Source: Longimycelium tulufanense
Lineage (GTDB): Bacteria; Actinomycetota; Actinomycetes; Mycobacteriales; Pseudonocardiaceae
DNA length: 64,000 nt
Assembly: GCF_014645795.1 (NCBI RefSeq)
Contig: NZ_BMMK01000006.1
Span: 62,001-126,000, forward strand
Reading direction: 5' to 3'
Position numbers and translations under genes: made by a program. How positions within the stretch are numbered: the first letter of the stretch is position 1; every line of letters begins with the position of its first letter. The notes beneath the pieces were generated by a model. That model saw only the letters and a program-made list of their open reading frames with translations, was not told the DNA's origin and ran no database searches. Below are positions 34,025-42,636 of the stretch, in pieces.

Positions 34025-35599
34025 ATGTCACCACCAGCAGCCGACCTTCCGGTCATCGCCGCCACCGCGGCCGCTCAGGAGGACCTCGCGGCCGAGGGAG
34101 GAACCCTCTCTCAGATCGAAGAGGTCATCAACAGCGTCTTCAACCCCGTCGCGGAGGTCACGTCCAAGTTCATCTTCGCCGAGGTCAGCGTATTCGGGGT
34201 CGCCTTCCCCTGGATCGTGGCCTGGCTGGTGATCGCAGGTGCGATCTTCACCGCCTACTTCGGGCTGATCCAGCTCCGCGGCTTCAAGACCGCCGTGGAC
34301 CTGGTGCGCGGCAAGTACGCGGACAAGTCCGACCCGGGCGAGGTCTCGCACTTCCGGGCGCTCACCGCCGCCGTCTCCGGCACGGTGGGCCTGGGCAACA
34401 TCGCCGGTGTCGCGGTCGCCGTGACCATCGGTGGCCCGGGTGCGACCTTCTGGATGATCGTTGCCGGTCTGCTCGGCATGTGCACCAAGTTCGTGGAGTG
34501 CACGCTGGGCGTGAAGTACCGGGACCACCACCCCGACGGTTCGGTCTCCGGTGGCCCCATGCAGTACCTGCGCAAGGGCCTCGTCGAGCGGTTCGGCCAG
34601 CGCGGTAGCGGTGTGGGCAAGGTCCTGGCCGCGGGTGCCGCCGTCATGATCCTGTTCTTCGGGATCGCCGGCGGCAACATGTTCCAGGCCAACCAGAGCT
34701 TCGCCCAGCTGCGCTCGGTCACCGGCGGTGAGACCGGCCTGCTCGGCAGCGACGGCGCCGCCACGGTCTTCGGGCTCGTCCTGGCCGGCGTGGTCGCGCT
34801 GGTGATCATCGGTGGTATCAAGTCCATCGCGGCGGTCACCGCCCGGCTGGTCCCGTCCATGGCGGTGCTCTACGTGGGTGCCTGCCTGGTGGTCGTCCTG
34901 GCCAACCTCCGGCACGTGCCGGGGGCGATCGGCGAGATCGTCGGCGGCGCCTTCGCACCGAAGGGCGTGGCCGGCGGCGCGGTCGGCGTGCTGATCATCG
35001 GCTTCCAGCGGGCCGCGTTCTCCAACGAGGCCGGACTGGGCTCGGCCCCCATCGCACACTCGGCGGTGAAGACCAGGCATCCGGTCACCGAGGGCTTCGT
35101 GGCGTTGCTGGAGCCGTTCATCGACACAGTGGTCATCTGCACCATGACGGCGCTGACCATCGTGATCGCATCCACGCCGAGTTGGGAGGCGGCGCGGGAG
35201 GCGGTCGCGAAGGGTGAGCCGACGCCGGACGGCGTGACGTTGACCTCGGACGCCTTCGCGACCGTGCTGCCGTGGTTCCCGTACGTGCTGACGGTGGCGG
35301 TGATCCTGTTCGCCGTCTCGACCATCCTCACATGGGCGTACTACGGCGAGAAGGCGTGGACGCACCTGCTCGGTCGGAGCAAGACGAGCGTCTACACCTA
35401 CAAGTTCATCGTCTGCGCGTTCGTGGTGATCGGCTCGGTGCTCACCCTGGGCAGCGTGCTCGACTTCGCCGACGCCGTGCTGTTCGTGCTGGCACTGATC
35501 AACATCATCGGCTTGTACCTGATGGCGCCGATCGTGAAGCGGGAACTGGCGGACTTCCGCCAGAAGCTGCGCGACCGGGAGCTGACCAAGACCGGCTGA
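34025..35599 (+). CDS. Alanine/glycine:cation symporter (AGCS family)
   Basis: 524 residues, about 11 membrane segments. Family signatures: TAAVSGTVGLGNIAGVAVAVTIGGPGA (the AGCS motif), GGPMQYLRKGL, FQRAAFSNEAGLGSAPIAH. It imports alanine, glycine or a similar amino acid with sodium or protons. The start is uncertain: ATG 34025 is preferred since CACTGT lies six nt upstream, like other leaderless starts here; GTG 33956 and ATG 34010 are in frame. No ribosome site at any of them. Confidence 0.92.
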   Translation: MSPPAADLPVIAATAAAQEDLAAEGGTLSQIEEVINSVFNPVAEVTSKFIFAEVSVFGVAFPWIVAWLVIAGAIFTAYFGLIQLRGFKTAVDLVRGKYADKSDPGEVSHFRALTAAVSGTVGLGNIAGVAVAVTIGGPGATFWMIVAGLLGMCTKFVECTLGVKYRDHHPDGSVSGGPMQYLRKGLVERFGQRGSGVGKVLAAGAAVMILFFGIAGGNMFQANQSFAQLRSVTGGETGLLGSDGAATVFGLVLAGVVALVIIGGIKSIAAVTARLVPSMAVLYVGACLVVVLANLRHVPGAIGEIVGGAFAPKGVAGGAVGVLIIGFQRAAFSNEAGLGSAPIAHSAVKTRHPVTEGFVALLEPFIDTVVICTMTALTIVIASTPSWEAAREAVAKGEPTPDGVTLTSDAFATVLPWFPYVLTVAVILFAVSTILTWAYYGEKAWTHLLGRSKTSVYTYKFIVCAFVVIGSVLTLGSVLDFADAVLFVLALINIIGLYLMAPIVKRELADFRQKLRDRELTKTG

Positions 35600-35945
35600 C
35601 CGGCCTGCCGCCGCGGCGGCTGGCGGAGGAGAGGGCATCTTCCCAACCGCCACCGGCCGGCCAGCACCGGGGCTGTCCGTCTTGCCGGGTCGGACAGGCC
35701 ATGGTGGTGACGGCCCGGTGACGTCACGACGAAGTGACGTCACCGGGCCGTTGCCGTACAGCTCGGTGCCGGGCGACGCAAGCACGTAACGCAGCGACAG
35801 GCGCACGGCAAAGCCCGCAGGGCGAGCAACCCCACACCGCGAGGTGACTGGCGAAGCGAGCATCGTGACGAGGGGACGAGGTGCTCAGCGAAGCCCGGAG
35901 ACGAGCAGAAATCCACCGTTGTGACTCCGCGGCATCATGACCGGG
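35600..35945. other. Intergenic region between convergent symporter and MFS genes
   Basis: 346 bases. Contains one strong terminator and otherwise nothing I can support. Confidence 0.4.
35710..35751. terminator. Bidirectional terminator
   Basis: Perfect 18-bp stem (ACGGCCCGGTGACGTCAC and its complement) with a 6-nt loop, between convergent genes. Confidence 0.85.
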
Positions 35946-37958
35946 TCAGTTCGCCCGGTGGCGTCCGGACTTCCGTCCCGGGGTCCTCACGGTATCGGCG
36001 TATCCGTTGTGCAGCGGGTGGATCGCGCCGTTGACGGCCATCCGCCGCGCCAAGCCCGGGGTGCCTCCGTTGCCGCGGCGGACGTCTGTTTCGGCGTTGC
36101 GTCGGATGTGTTCGGCCTCCGCCCGGGCGTCGGTGACGATCCGGTCCGCTTCGGCGCGGGCCGTGACGAGCACCCGTTCCGCCGCCTCGAGCAGGCCCAT
36201 CACTCGCTGTGTCGTCTGCTCATCCACAACCGGCGCACGCCGATCGCCCGGGTGTCGCAACAAGTTGTCCACATCGGACCCGGAGTTGTCCACAATTTCC
36301 TGGACATTATCCACAGGTTCGTGGACGGAACCGTCCGTCGTGGACCCTTGGCCACCCGAATGACCAGCAGGCTGAGCCGAACCGGTGACGCTGCTGGTCC
36401 GCAACGGAACTTCCTTGATGAGCAAGGTGGCGACAACCGACAACACGGCCAGGACGGCGGCGATCGCGAAGATCGTACCGGCCGCGTCGCCATAGGCCGC
36501 ACGCATGATCCCCTGTACCGGACCGGGAAGATGGGCGATGTCCACCGTTCCGCCCCCGGCGGATCCGCTGCCAGCCGGGAGGTGCAGCTTCGACAGGCCC
36601 TCGGAGAACAGGCCCGTCACGCGGGTCGCGAACACCGAGCCCAGCACGGACACACCGGCCGCACCGCCCAGCGAGCGGAAGAACGTCACCACCGAGCTGG
36701 CCGCGCCGAGGTCATGTGCCGGCACGCTGTTCTGCACCGCCAGCACCAGGTTCTGCATCGACATTCCGATACCGACCCCGATGAGCAGGAGGAATACCCC
36801 GATCACCCACAGGTTCGTCCCGTGATCGATGGTGCCCAGTAGGCCGAGGCCGGCGACGAGCAGAACCGTGCCACCGACGAGGAACGCCTTCCAGCGTCCG
36901 GTACGGGCAATGATCTGCCCGGAGACGGTGGATGCCAGGAACAGCCCGGCGACCATCGGCAGGGTCAGCAGGCCGGCTTTGGTGGGCGAAAACCCGCGGG
37001 AGAGCTGGAAGTACTGGCCGAGGAAGACCGAGCTGCCGAACATCGCGACGCCTACGGCGACGCTCGCCGTGACAGCGAGGACGATGGTGCGGTCCCGGAA
37101 GAGCCGCAACGGGATGACCGGCTCTGCCACGCGTGCCTCGACCATCAACGCGCCGAGCAGGCACAGCAGCGCGCCGGCCAGGTAGGCGAGGGTGGTCAGC
37201 GACAGCCAGTCGAAGTCCCTGCCGGCCAAGGAGACCCAGACCAGCAACAGGCTCACGCCGCCGGTGATGAGGGTGGCGCCGGCCCAGTCGATGCGAACTT
37301 CCCTCCGCTCCACCGGCAGCCGCAGCGTCCGACCGATGACGGCCAGGGCCAGCACGGCAAGGGGAACGACGACGAAGAAACACCACCGCCAGCCGAGCCA
37401 CGGGGTGTCGACGATGACACCGCCGGCCAACGGGCCGCCGACCGTGGCCACGGCCATGACGGCGCCGGTGTAACCGTTGTAGCGCCCACGCTCGCGTGGG
37501 CTGACCATGGCGGCGATGACCACCTGTGCCAGGGCCTGGAGACCGCCCATGCCGACACCCTGCAGGGCACGGAAACCGATCAGGACACCCATTGACTCGG
37601 AGAGGCCGGACAGGACCGAACCGATGCTGAAGATGACGATGGCGACCTGGTAGAGCAGCTTCTTGCTGAACAGGTCGGAAAGCTTTCCCCACAGCGGGGT
37701 CGTGGCGGTCGAGGCCAGGAGGGTGGCGGTGACGACCCAGGTGTACTGCGCCTGGGTGCCGTGCAGGTCGGCGACGATCGTGGGAAGCGCGTTGGCCACG
37801 ATCGTCGAACTGAGGATGGCCACCAGCAACGCGAGCAGGAGCCCGCTCAACGCCTTGAGCACCTCGCGGTGCGCCATGGGCGTCGCCGTACCGGCACCGT
37901 CCACAGCGCCCGCCTGGGCGTGTGCTGTGGCTTGGTGGGTACCGGTAGCGGTGGTCAT
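35946..37958 (-). CDS. MFS drug efflux transporter (DHA2/EmrB type) with long coiled-coil tail
   Basis: 670 residues. The first ~515 form a 14-helix DHA2 exporter (LSSTIVANALPTIVADL, motif WGKLSDLFSKK, RALQGVGMGGL). Proton-driven export of a drug-like compound is expected. The tail of about 154 residues is unusual: three VDN triplets at exact 7-residue spacing, then a charged helix (RVLVTARAEADRIVTDARAEAEHI) resembling DivIVA-type coiled coils. The ATG overlaps the MarR stop as ATGA, so regulator and pump are translationally coupled. The DNA of the VDN repeats carries three DnaA-box-like motifs. Confidence 0.92.
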   Translation of the reverse strand: MTTATGTHQATAHAQAGAVDGAGTATPMAHREVLKALSGLLLALLVAILSSTIVANALPTIVADLHGTQAQYTWVVTATLLASTATTPLWGKLSDLFSKKLLYQVAIVIFSIGSVLSGLSESMGVLIGFRALQGVGMGGLQALAQVVIAAMVSPRERGRYNGYTGAVMAVATVGGPLAGGVIVDTPWLGWRWCFFVVVPLAVLALAVIGRTLRLPVERREVRIDWAGATLITGGVSLLLVWVSLAGRDFDWLSLTTLAYLAGALLCLLGALMVEARVAEPVIPLRLFRDRTIVLAVTASVAVGVAMFGSSVFLGQYFQLSRGFSPTKAGLLTLPMVAGLFLASTVSGQIIARTGRWKAFLVGGTVLLVAGLGLLGTIDHGTNLWVIGVFLLLIGVGIGMSMQNLVLAVQNSVPAHDLGAASSVVTFFRSLGGAAGVSVLGSVFATRVTGLFSEGLSKLHLPAGSGSAGGGTVDIAHLPGPVQGIMRAAYGDAAGTIFAIAAVLAVLSVVATLLIKEVPLRTSSVTGSAQPAGHSGGQGSTTDGSVHEPVDNVQEIVDNSGSDVDNLLRHPGDRRAPVVDEQTTQRVMGLLEAAERVLVTARAEADRIVTDARAEAEHIRRNAETDVRRGNGGTPGLARRMAVNGAIHPLHNGYADTVRTPGRKSGRHRAN
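36265..36315 (+). other. Three DnaA-box-like motifs at 21-bp spacing
   Basis: TTGTCCACA at 36265 and 36286 and TTATCCACA at 36307, all on the plus strand, start-to-start exactly 21 bp. A fourth, weaker TCATCCACA lies at 36220. They fall inside the coding sequence for the VDN heptads of the MFS tail, so they may be a by-product of codon repeats. Confidence 0.5.
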
Positions 37959-38446
37959 GTGATTCCTTCCAGCACGTCGGTGAGTTCGGTCGGCCCGGTG
38001 GCGGTGAGGGCCTCGTGGAGCTCGTCGTTCATCGCACCGAGGACCGCGCAGGCGGTGCGGACGGCGCCCTCGTCCCACTTCGACAGGGCGTGGTGCAGCC
38101 AGCTGATCTGCGCGTCACGCCAGTGCCGTAGTGCCTCGCGCCCGGATTCGGTGATCCGGACCAGCGCGACCCGGCCGTCGGAGGGGTCCGGGCGGCGGGC
38201 GACCAGGCCGGCGCGCTCCAGCTGCGCGATCTGCCGGCTGATGACCGACACGTCGACCAGGCGGTGCCGGGCCAGCGCCGAGATGCGGCACTCGCCGTGC
38301 GCGGCGAGCTCGGCGAGCAGGCCGGCGACGGCGGGGGCCAAGCCGTGCGAGGACGACCAGGCGCGTTGCCGACCGGCGTGGATGAGCTGGCCCAACGTAC
38401 GCAGCTCCCGGGCGAGATCGAGCCAACCGTGGGACGTGGTCTCCAT
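37955..38446 (-). CDS. MarR family transcriptional regulator
   Basis: 163 residues. Winged helix core: HGLAPAVAGLLAELAAHGECRISALARHRLVDVSVISRQIAQLERAGLVARRPDPSDGRVALVRIT, where DPSDGR is the MarR wing. It very likely represses its own operon with the downstream efflux pump, binding the twin AGTTG-N7-CAACT sites upstream; a ligand of the pump would relieve this. ATG 38446 follows a perfect AAGGAGGT site. The stop overlaps the pump start (ATGA). Confidence 0.92.
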   Translation of the reverse strand: METTSHGWLDLARELRTLGQLIHAGRQRAWSSSHGLAPAVAGLLAELAAHGECRISALARHRLVDVSVISRQIAQLERAGLVARRPDPSDGRVALVRITESGREALRHWRDAQISWLHHALSKWDEGAVRTACAVLGAMNDELHEALTATGPTELTDVLEGIT

Positions 38447-38462
38447 CCCGAGCCACCTCCTT

Positions 38463-38506
38463 AGTTGCCGTACACAACTATACGCCAATAGTTGGGATCG
38501 GCAACT
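38463..38506 (-). promoter_or_regulatory. Promoter with twin MarR operators
   Basis: Two identical-arm inverted repeats AGTTG-N7-CAACT at 38463-38479 and 38490-38506, 27 bp apart. On the minus strand TTGCCG (38499-38504) and TATAGT (38477-38482) are 16 bp apart, so each operator covers one promoter element. Confidence 0.8.
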
Positions 38507-38961
38507 GTCTACCGGGTCACGCAGTCGTCCCACTGCCCGGCAGCACAGCAGCACGCACCGACGCGGCAGTTCGGTGCGTTCGAGACACCTAGATCATGAA
38601 GTGCGGGCTGCAAGTGCACACATGACCGGCCCCGTTTCGGCCCTGCCGCCCCCACCAAGATCAGCGCATGCACCTCAGTTCTGGCATCTCAATGGATCCA
38701 GGGCGCCGATCTGTCGCAACACGAACGCGGAATTGAACGACACGCGCCGAGTCCACCCCGCAGGCGTGACTCGCACCCCACGCTCATGCTTTTTTGGCAT
38801 GCAGGGGGCGCCGTCTGCGCAAGCGCTTGGCCCGCGCCAAGCCCCTTACGGCGAGCCCGCTGGCCGCGGTGGTCGCGCGTCACCGCGCGCCCGAACACCG
38901 CACGGGCAACCGACGACCGCGGCGCCATCGCGGATCTCGCCCCGTAGTCCTCCCGCGGTCC
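38507..38961. other. Intergenic region between two marR genes
   Basis: 455 bases. Contains the exact 40-bp copy of part of the trmH-like gene (38544-38583), a CATGC-TTTTTTG-GCATG hairpin near 38790, and CAAGCGCTTG (38820-38829), the same palindrome as in the lacI promoter. No gene recognised. Confidence 0.45.
38544..38583 (+). repeat. Exact 40-bp repeat, intergenic copy
   Basis: Identical to 23517-23556, which is coding there. No flanking similarity on either side. Confidence 0.85.
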
Positions 38962-39420
38962 TCACAGGACCTCGTTGAGGCGGGCGAGGAGCCGCGCGAG
39001 CTGTTCGAGGTCCTGCGTAGGCCAGCTCGAGAAGTGCTCGCGGGCCTGCCGGCGGCGTTCGGAACGCACGTCGTGCAGCCGCTCCCGCCCCACCGGGGTG
39101 AGCTGTACCAGACGGGCGCGGCCGTCCGAGGGATCCGGAACCCGCTCCACCAGGCCCAGGGACACCAGCTCGCCGAGCTGCCGGCTGACCGTCGACTTGT
39201 CCAGCCCCAGCCGCTCCACCACGTCGGAGCCACGCAACGGGCCGGCGTCGTCGATCAGCACCAACAGGCCGTAGGCCGCGGAGTCGAGACCGGGGTGCAC
39301 CTTCGCCGCGAGCGACATCGATACGCTGCGCGCCCGCCGGAACAACACGGCCAGCTCCCGCTCGACGGCCTCCTCCGCGCCGCGGCGGCCACCCTCCCCG
39401 CCGTTGGTCACCTCGACCAC
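38962..39420 (-). CDS. MarR family transcriptional regulator
   Basis: 152 residues. Winged helix: LDSAAYGLLVLIDDAGPLRGSDVVERLGLDKSTVSRQLGELVSLGLVERVPDPSDGRARLVQLTPVG. Acidic, helical N terminus. Not closely similar to the MarR protein at 37955 outside the DNA-binding core. GTG 39420 follows GGGAGGG. No neighbouring gene is an obvious target; it may control itself. Confidence 0.88.
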   Translation of the reverse strand: MVEVTNGGEGGRRGAEEAVERELAVLFRRARSVSMSLAAKVHPGLDSAAYGLLVLIDDAGPLRGSDVVERLGLDKSTVSRQLGELVSLGLVERVPDPSDGRARLVQLTPVGRERLHDVRSERRRQAREHFSSWPTQDLEQLARLLARLNEVL

Positions 39421-39547
39421 GGTCCCTCCCGCTTCCCAACCTGGAATGTCACGGCCAACCTCCGGCCGACCCCAGCCAGGAACCGTGCGGAGCGGCGGCA
39501 TGTCCGTCAAGGGCCCCACGGTTGTATGGGGCCCTGGCCGGACCGAA

Positions 39548-40354
39548 CTACATGGCCTCGCTCCTGATTGTCGCCGGTGTCCGCTCGGGCGCGTGCGACC
39601 ACGGCTTGCTGTCCGCCTTCGCGCCGAAGTAGTCGCCGCCCTTGCGCCGGGCGTCGTCGGTGCCCCACGCCCGGTTGCGCACCACCGGAGCCATCCGCGG
39701 AATGTGCTTACGGCAGTGGATGTATGCCTCCTCGATCTCCACCACGACCCACCGCTCGGGAGCGCGACCCCGCTCGAGGTCGGTGGGCAGGTGCGGATGG
39801 ACGACACGCAGGTCCGCGTCCTCGACGATGCGGGCCAGGCCGTTGACGTGCAGCCCGATCAGGTCGGTGACGAAGTCCACCAGCAGGATCCCGATGTGCG
39901 GGTTCTCGCTGATGTTGCCGAGGCTGGCCATCACCCCGTTCCCCCGGTACTCGGGGTAGGCAAGGTGGCGCTCGTCGAGCACCTGGATGAATCCGGGCGG
40001 TCCGCAGCGCAACGTGGCATCGCACTCGCCGGAGCCGTCCGCGGTGGCCACGAAGGCCATGTCCATCCTGCCGACGAACTCGACCATCGCCTGGTTGAGC
40101 CGGTCCAGCACCTGCTGCTCGTAGAACCGGCGGGCCCGGTCCCCGGTGCCGTAGGCGCACTGCAGCAGGTGTTCCCCGCGGGAGCCGGGAAGTCGCCCGC
40201 TCTCGGCGCGCAACGGGTCGGGCGGAACGTCGGAGGAGACCTGGCGCCGCGGGGGAAGCGGGGCGCGGCGCGGATACACCGTTGTCTCCGCGAGTTCAAG
40301 ATCCAACAAATCGGGACTGGCGGTGCCAGTCGGGACCAGAGTGTCGGGGGTCAC
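39548..40354 (-). CDS. Pyridoxamine 5'-phosphate oxidase-like flavoprotein
   Basis: 268 residues. The split-barrel FMN-binding domain starts near residue 90 (FVGRMDMAFVATADGSGECDATLR, PGFIQVLDERHLAYPEYRGNGVMASLGNISENPHIGILLVDF, LHVNGLARIVED). The first ~85 residues are poorly conserved. Proteins of this group act as flavin- or F420-dependent reductases of unknown substrate. GTG 40354 has CACGGT seven nt upstream, a weak leaderless signal. It diverges from the globin-reductase gene; in other bacteria such genes are linked to flavohaemoproteins. Confidence 0.82.
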   Translation of the reverse strand: MTPDTLVPTGTASPDLLDLELAETTVYPRRAPLPPRRQVSSDVPPDPLRAESGRLPGSRGEHLLQCAYGTGDRARRFYEQQVLDRLNQAMVEFVGRMDMAFVATADGSGECDATLRCGPPGFIQVLDERHLAYPEYRGNGVMASLGNISENPHIGILLVDFVTDLIGLHVNGLARIVEDADLRVVHPHLPTDLERGRAPERWVVVEIEEAYIHCRKHIPRMAPVVRNRAWGTDDARRKGGDYFGAKADSKPWSHAPERTPATIRSEAM

Positions 40355-40431
40355 GTGCCTAACCGTGTCATGGCCTGGGCTGACGGACCCACACCCAACC
40401 GGGATGTTCCCCCGTCCTCCGCAACAGTGAT

Positions 40432-40444
40432 CTACTGGCAGTAG
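40432..40444. promoter_or_regulatory. 13-bp palindrome in divergent promoter region
   Basis: CTACTGGCAGTAG is a perfect dyad with one central base, between the PPOX and globin-reductase genes. A candidate operator; the regulator is unknown. Confidence 0.35.
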
Positions 40445-40587
40445 TGCAAGAACACCCGAAGGTGGCATCAAGGAACACGGAGGCTGAACGAGGAGCTAGT
40501 GTCCTCCCCTGTCGGGGGATGCATCACGACGGCAACGGCGCGCCTCGCCGGCGCACCGGACAACCTGGAGAAGACTGCGCCCGGACC

Positions 40588-41757
40588 ATGACCGCGAACG
40601 CCGTGCTCAGCCCCGTCCCGCCCCCGCGCCGCGAACCCCCCTCCGGTGTCAGCGCCATGGTGCGCATGATCCGGGAGAGCTTTGCGGCCGTGGAGCCGCG
40701 GGCGGACGAAGTCGCCAAGTTCTTCTACGGGATGTTGTTCAGTATCGCGCCGAACACGCGCGAGCTGTTCCCGGTGAACATGGAGGTGCAACGCAGCCGG
40801 CTGCTGCGTGCACTGGTCCACGTCGTACAGATGGTGGACCGCCCCGACGACCTGATCCCCTTCCTCCGACAGCTCGGCCGCGACCACCGCAAGTTCGGCG
40901 TCGTGGCACAGCACTACGAGGCGGTCGGCACCGCGTTGCTGGCCGCGATCAAGAAGTTCTCCGACTCCTGGACACCGGCGGTCGAACGGTCCTGGGCCGA
41001 GGCGTACGCGATCATGGCCCGCACCATGCAGGAGGCCGCCGCCTCCGACGAGAACCCGGCGTGGTGGCCGGCCCAGGTGGTCGATCACCAGCGGTTGAGC
41101 TGGGACCTGGCGGTGATCCGGCTGCAGCCGGAGTACCAGGTGCCCTACCGACCGGGACAGTACGTGAGCGTGGAGGTGCCGCAGCGGCCCCGGCTGTGGC
41201 GGTACCTCTCCCCGGCGAACGCGCCGCGGGAGGACGGGGTCATCGAGTTCCACGTGCGCTCGGTGACCGACGGCTGGGTCAGCCGGGCGATCGTCGGCCA
41301 CAGCCGGGTCGGCGACGTCTGGCGGGTCGGGCCACCCATGGGGCGGCTCGGTTACGACCGCCGTACCGGGCACGACCTGTTGATGGTCGCGGGCGGTACC
41401 GGTGTGGCGCCGATGCGCTCGATCCTCGACGACATGGCGCAGTGGGGGGAGAACCCCCGGGTGCACCTGTTCGTTGGGGGCCGCTCCCGCGAGGACCTCT
41501 ACGACCTGGAGAACCTGCAGCGCATCGCGATGGGCAACCCGTGGTTGACCGTCGTGCCGGTGCTGGAGAACGAGCGGGGCGTGGTCGGTGCCGAGCACGG
41601 CACCCTTGCGGACGTGGTCACCAGGTACGGGGCGTGGGCCGACCGGGATGTCCTGGTCTGCGGGTCGCCGGCGATGATCCGGGCAACCGTGTCGCGGATG
41701 CTGGTCGCCGGCACGCCCCTCGACCGGATCAGGTACGACCCCTTCACGCTGGACTGA
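40588..41757 (+). CDS. Globin-FAD/NAD reductase fusion (flavohaemoprotein-like)
   Basis: 389 residues. Globin domain about 20-155, with RDHRKFGVVAQHYEAVG carrying the likely proximal His and FPVNMEVQRSRL before it. Then a ferredoxin-reductase-type FAD domain (YRPGQYVSVEVP, LWRYLSPANAP) and an NAD domain (LMVAGGTGVAPMRSIL, VLVCGSPAMIRATV). Flavohaemoproteins turn nitric oxide into nitrate with O2 and NAD(P)H. The FAD-binding RxYS motif is changed to RYLS. ATG 40588 chosen; GGAGAAG is rather far upstream, so the start is uncertain. Confidence 0.88.
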   Translation: MTANAVLSPVPPPRREPPSGVSAMVRMIRESFAAVEPRADEVAKFFYGMLFSIAPNTRELFPVNMEVQRSRLLRALVHVVQMVDRPDDLIPFLRQLGRDHRKFGVVAQHYEAVGTALLAAIKKFSDSWTPAVERSWAEAYAIMARTMQEAAASDENPAWWPAQVVDHQRLSWDLAVIRLQPEYQVPYRPGQYVSVEVPQRPRLWRYLSPANAPREDGVIEFHVRSVTDGWVSRAIVGHSRVGDVWRVGPPMGRLGYDRRTGHDLLMVAGGTGVAPMRSILDDMAQWGENPRVHLFVGGRSREDLYDLENLQRIAMGNPWLTVVPVLENERGVVGAEHGTLADVVTRYGAWADRDVLVCGSPAMIRATVSRMLVAGTPLDRIRYDPFTLD

Positions 41758-42150
41758 GCACTACCGAGACCCCCGCCCCTGGCCGCCGTAGGTGCGGGGG
41801 TCCCCGGTCGTGTTGACCGGAACCTGCCAATCGCACGTCCGCAAGGCAATCCGCCGCTTCCGTGCCATGCCTCGCATCAGCGCCAGACGCGCTGGCAGCT
41901 CGGCGAATCCACGGCTTTCCCGCCGCGCCGCGAAGGAGCCCGACTACGCAGGATTCGGACCGCAAGTGCGGTCCGCAACGCAGGAGACAACGCCCGAACG
42001 ACCCCGAGGAAGGACCCCTTGGCGAAGAGGCGTCAGGAGGGGCGCACGGTCGTTGCGTCCGTTGCCGGGGTAGGGCATCAGCACGAACGCCGGCCGCGGC
42101 TCGCTCGACCCACCAGCGCCCGCGCCTTCTCCGGGCGAGTCAGCTCACCT
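41758..42150. other. Intergenic region between convergent globin and hspR genes
   Basis: 393 bases. A terminator lies at the left end. GGACCGCA-AG-TGCGGTCC, a perfect small hairpin, is near 41956-41974. No gene seen. Confidence 0.4.
41768..41802 (+). terminator. Hairpin after the globin-reductase gene
   Basis: Stem GACCCCCGC / GCGGGGGTC, 17-nt loop, 11 nt past the stop codon. Confidence 0.6.
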
Positions 42151-42636
42151 CTATGACCGCGGGTTGGGGCGCCAGATCATCAGTGCGGTCTGCTGCCGGT
42201 TTCGCAGGGGGACCAGCTCGCGCCGGTAAGACGCATGCACCGCGGCCGCCGCCTGCTCAGCGGCGGCATGGGCGGCCGACAGCTCCTCGTGCGCCTCGGT
42301 GAGGCGTTCGGTCAACTCCGCCACCTGCGCACGCAGCAGGTCGACCTCGCGCTCGAGCTCGATGATCCGCTTGATCCCCGCGAGGCTGACCCCCTCCTCC
42401 TGGGAGAGCCGCTGGACCTCGCGGAGCAACGCGATGTCCCGCGCCGAGTAACGCCGGCCACCGCCCGGCGCGCGCCCCGGCGACACCAGGCCCATCCGGT
42501 CGTAACTCCGCAGCGTCTGCGCGTGCAGCCCGGCCAGCTGTGCCGCCACCGAGATCACGAACACCGGCGTGTCCTCGTCCGCCCCGGGCGGGAACGGGAA
42601 GCCGCTGCTGTCCTGCCGGCCGCTCACGCCGATCAC
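42151..42636 (-). CDS. hspR: Heat-shock repressor HspR (MerR family)
   Basis: 161 residues. MerR-type winged helix ([68 protein letters not shown]), then a dimerising coiled coil ([19 protein letters not shown]). It binds HAIR sites with DnaK as co-repressor and shuts off dnaK and clpB. The C terminus [11 protein letters not shown] is typical. GTG start overlaps the dnaJ stop (GTGA). Last gene of dnaK-grpE-dnaJ-hspR. Confidence 0.96.
   Translation of the reverse strand: MIGVSGRQDSSGFPFPPGADEDTPVFVISVAAQLAGLHAQTLRSYDRMGLVSPGRAPGGGRRYSARDIALLREVQRLSQEEGVSLAGIKRIIELEREVDLLRAQVAELTERLTEAHEELSAAHAAAEQAAAAVHASYRRELVPLRNRQQTALMIWRPNPRS

Noticed and set aside
36220-36315. Chromosomal origin of replication
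   Set aside because: DnaA-box-like motifs are inside a pump gene, with no dnaA, dnaN or AT-rich unwinding region nearby.
23517-38583. Genomic island bounded by 40-bp direct repeats (attL/attR)
   Set aside because: The interval holds core genes (pyrE, clpB) and no integrase; base composition does not change.
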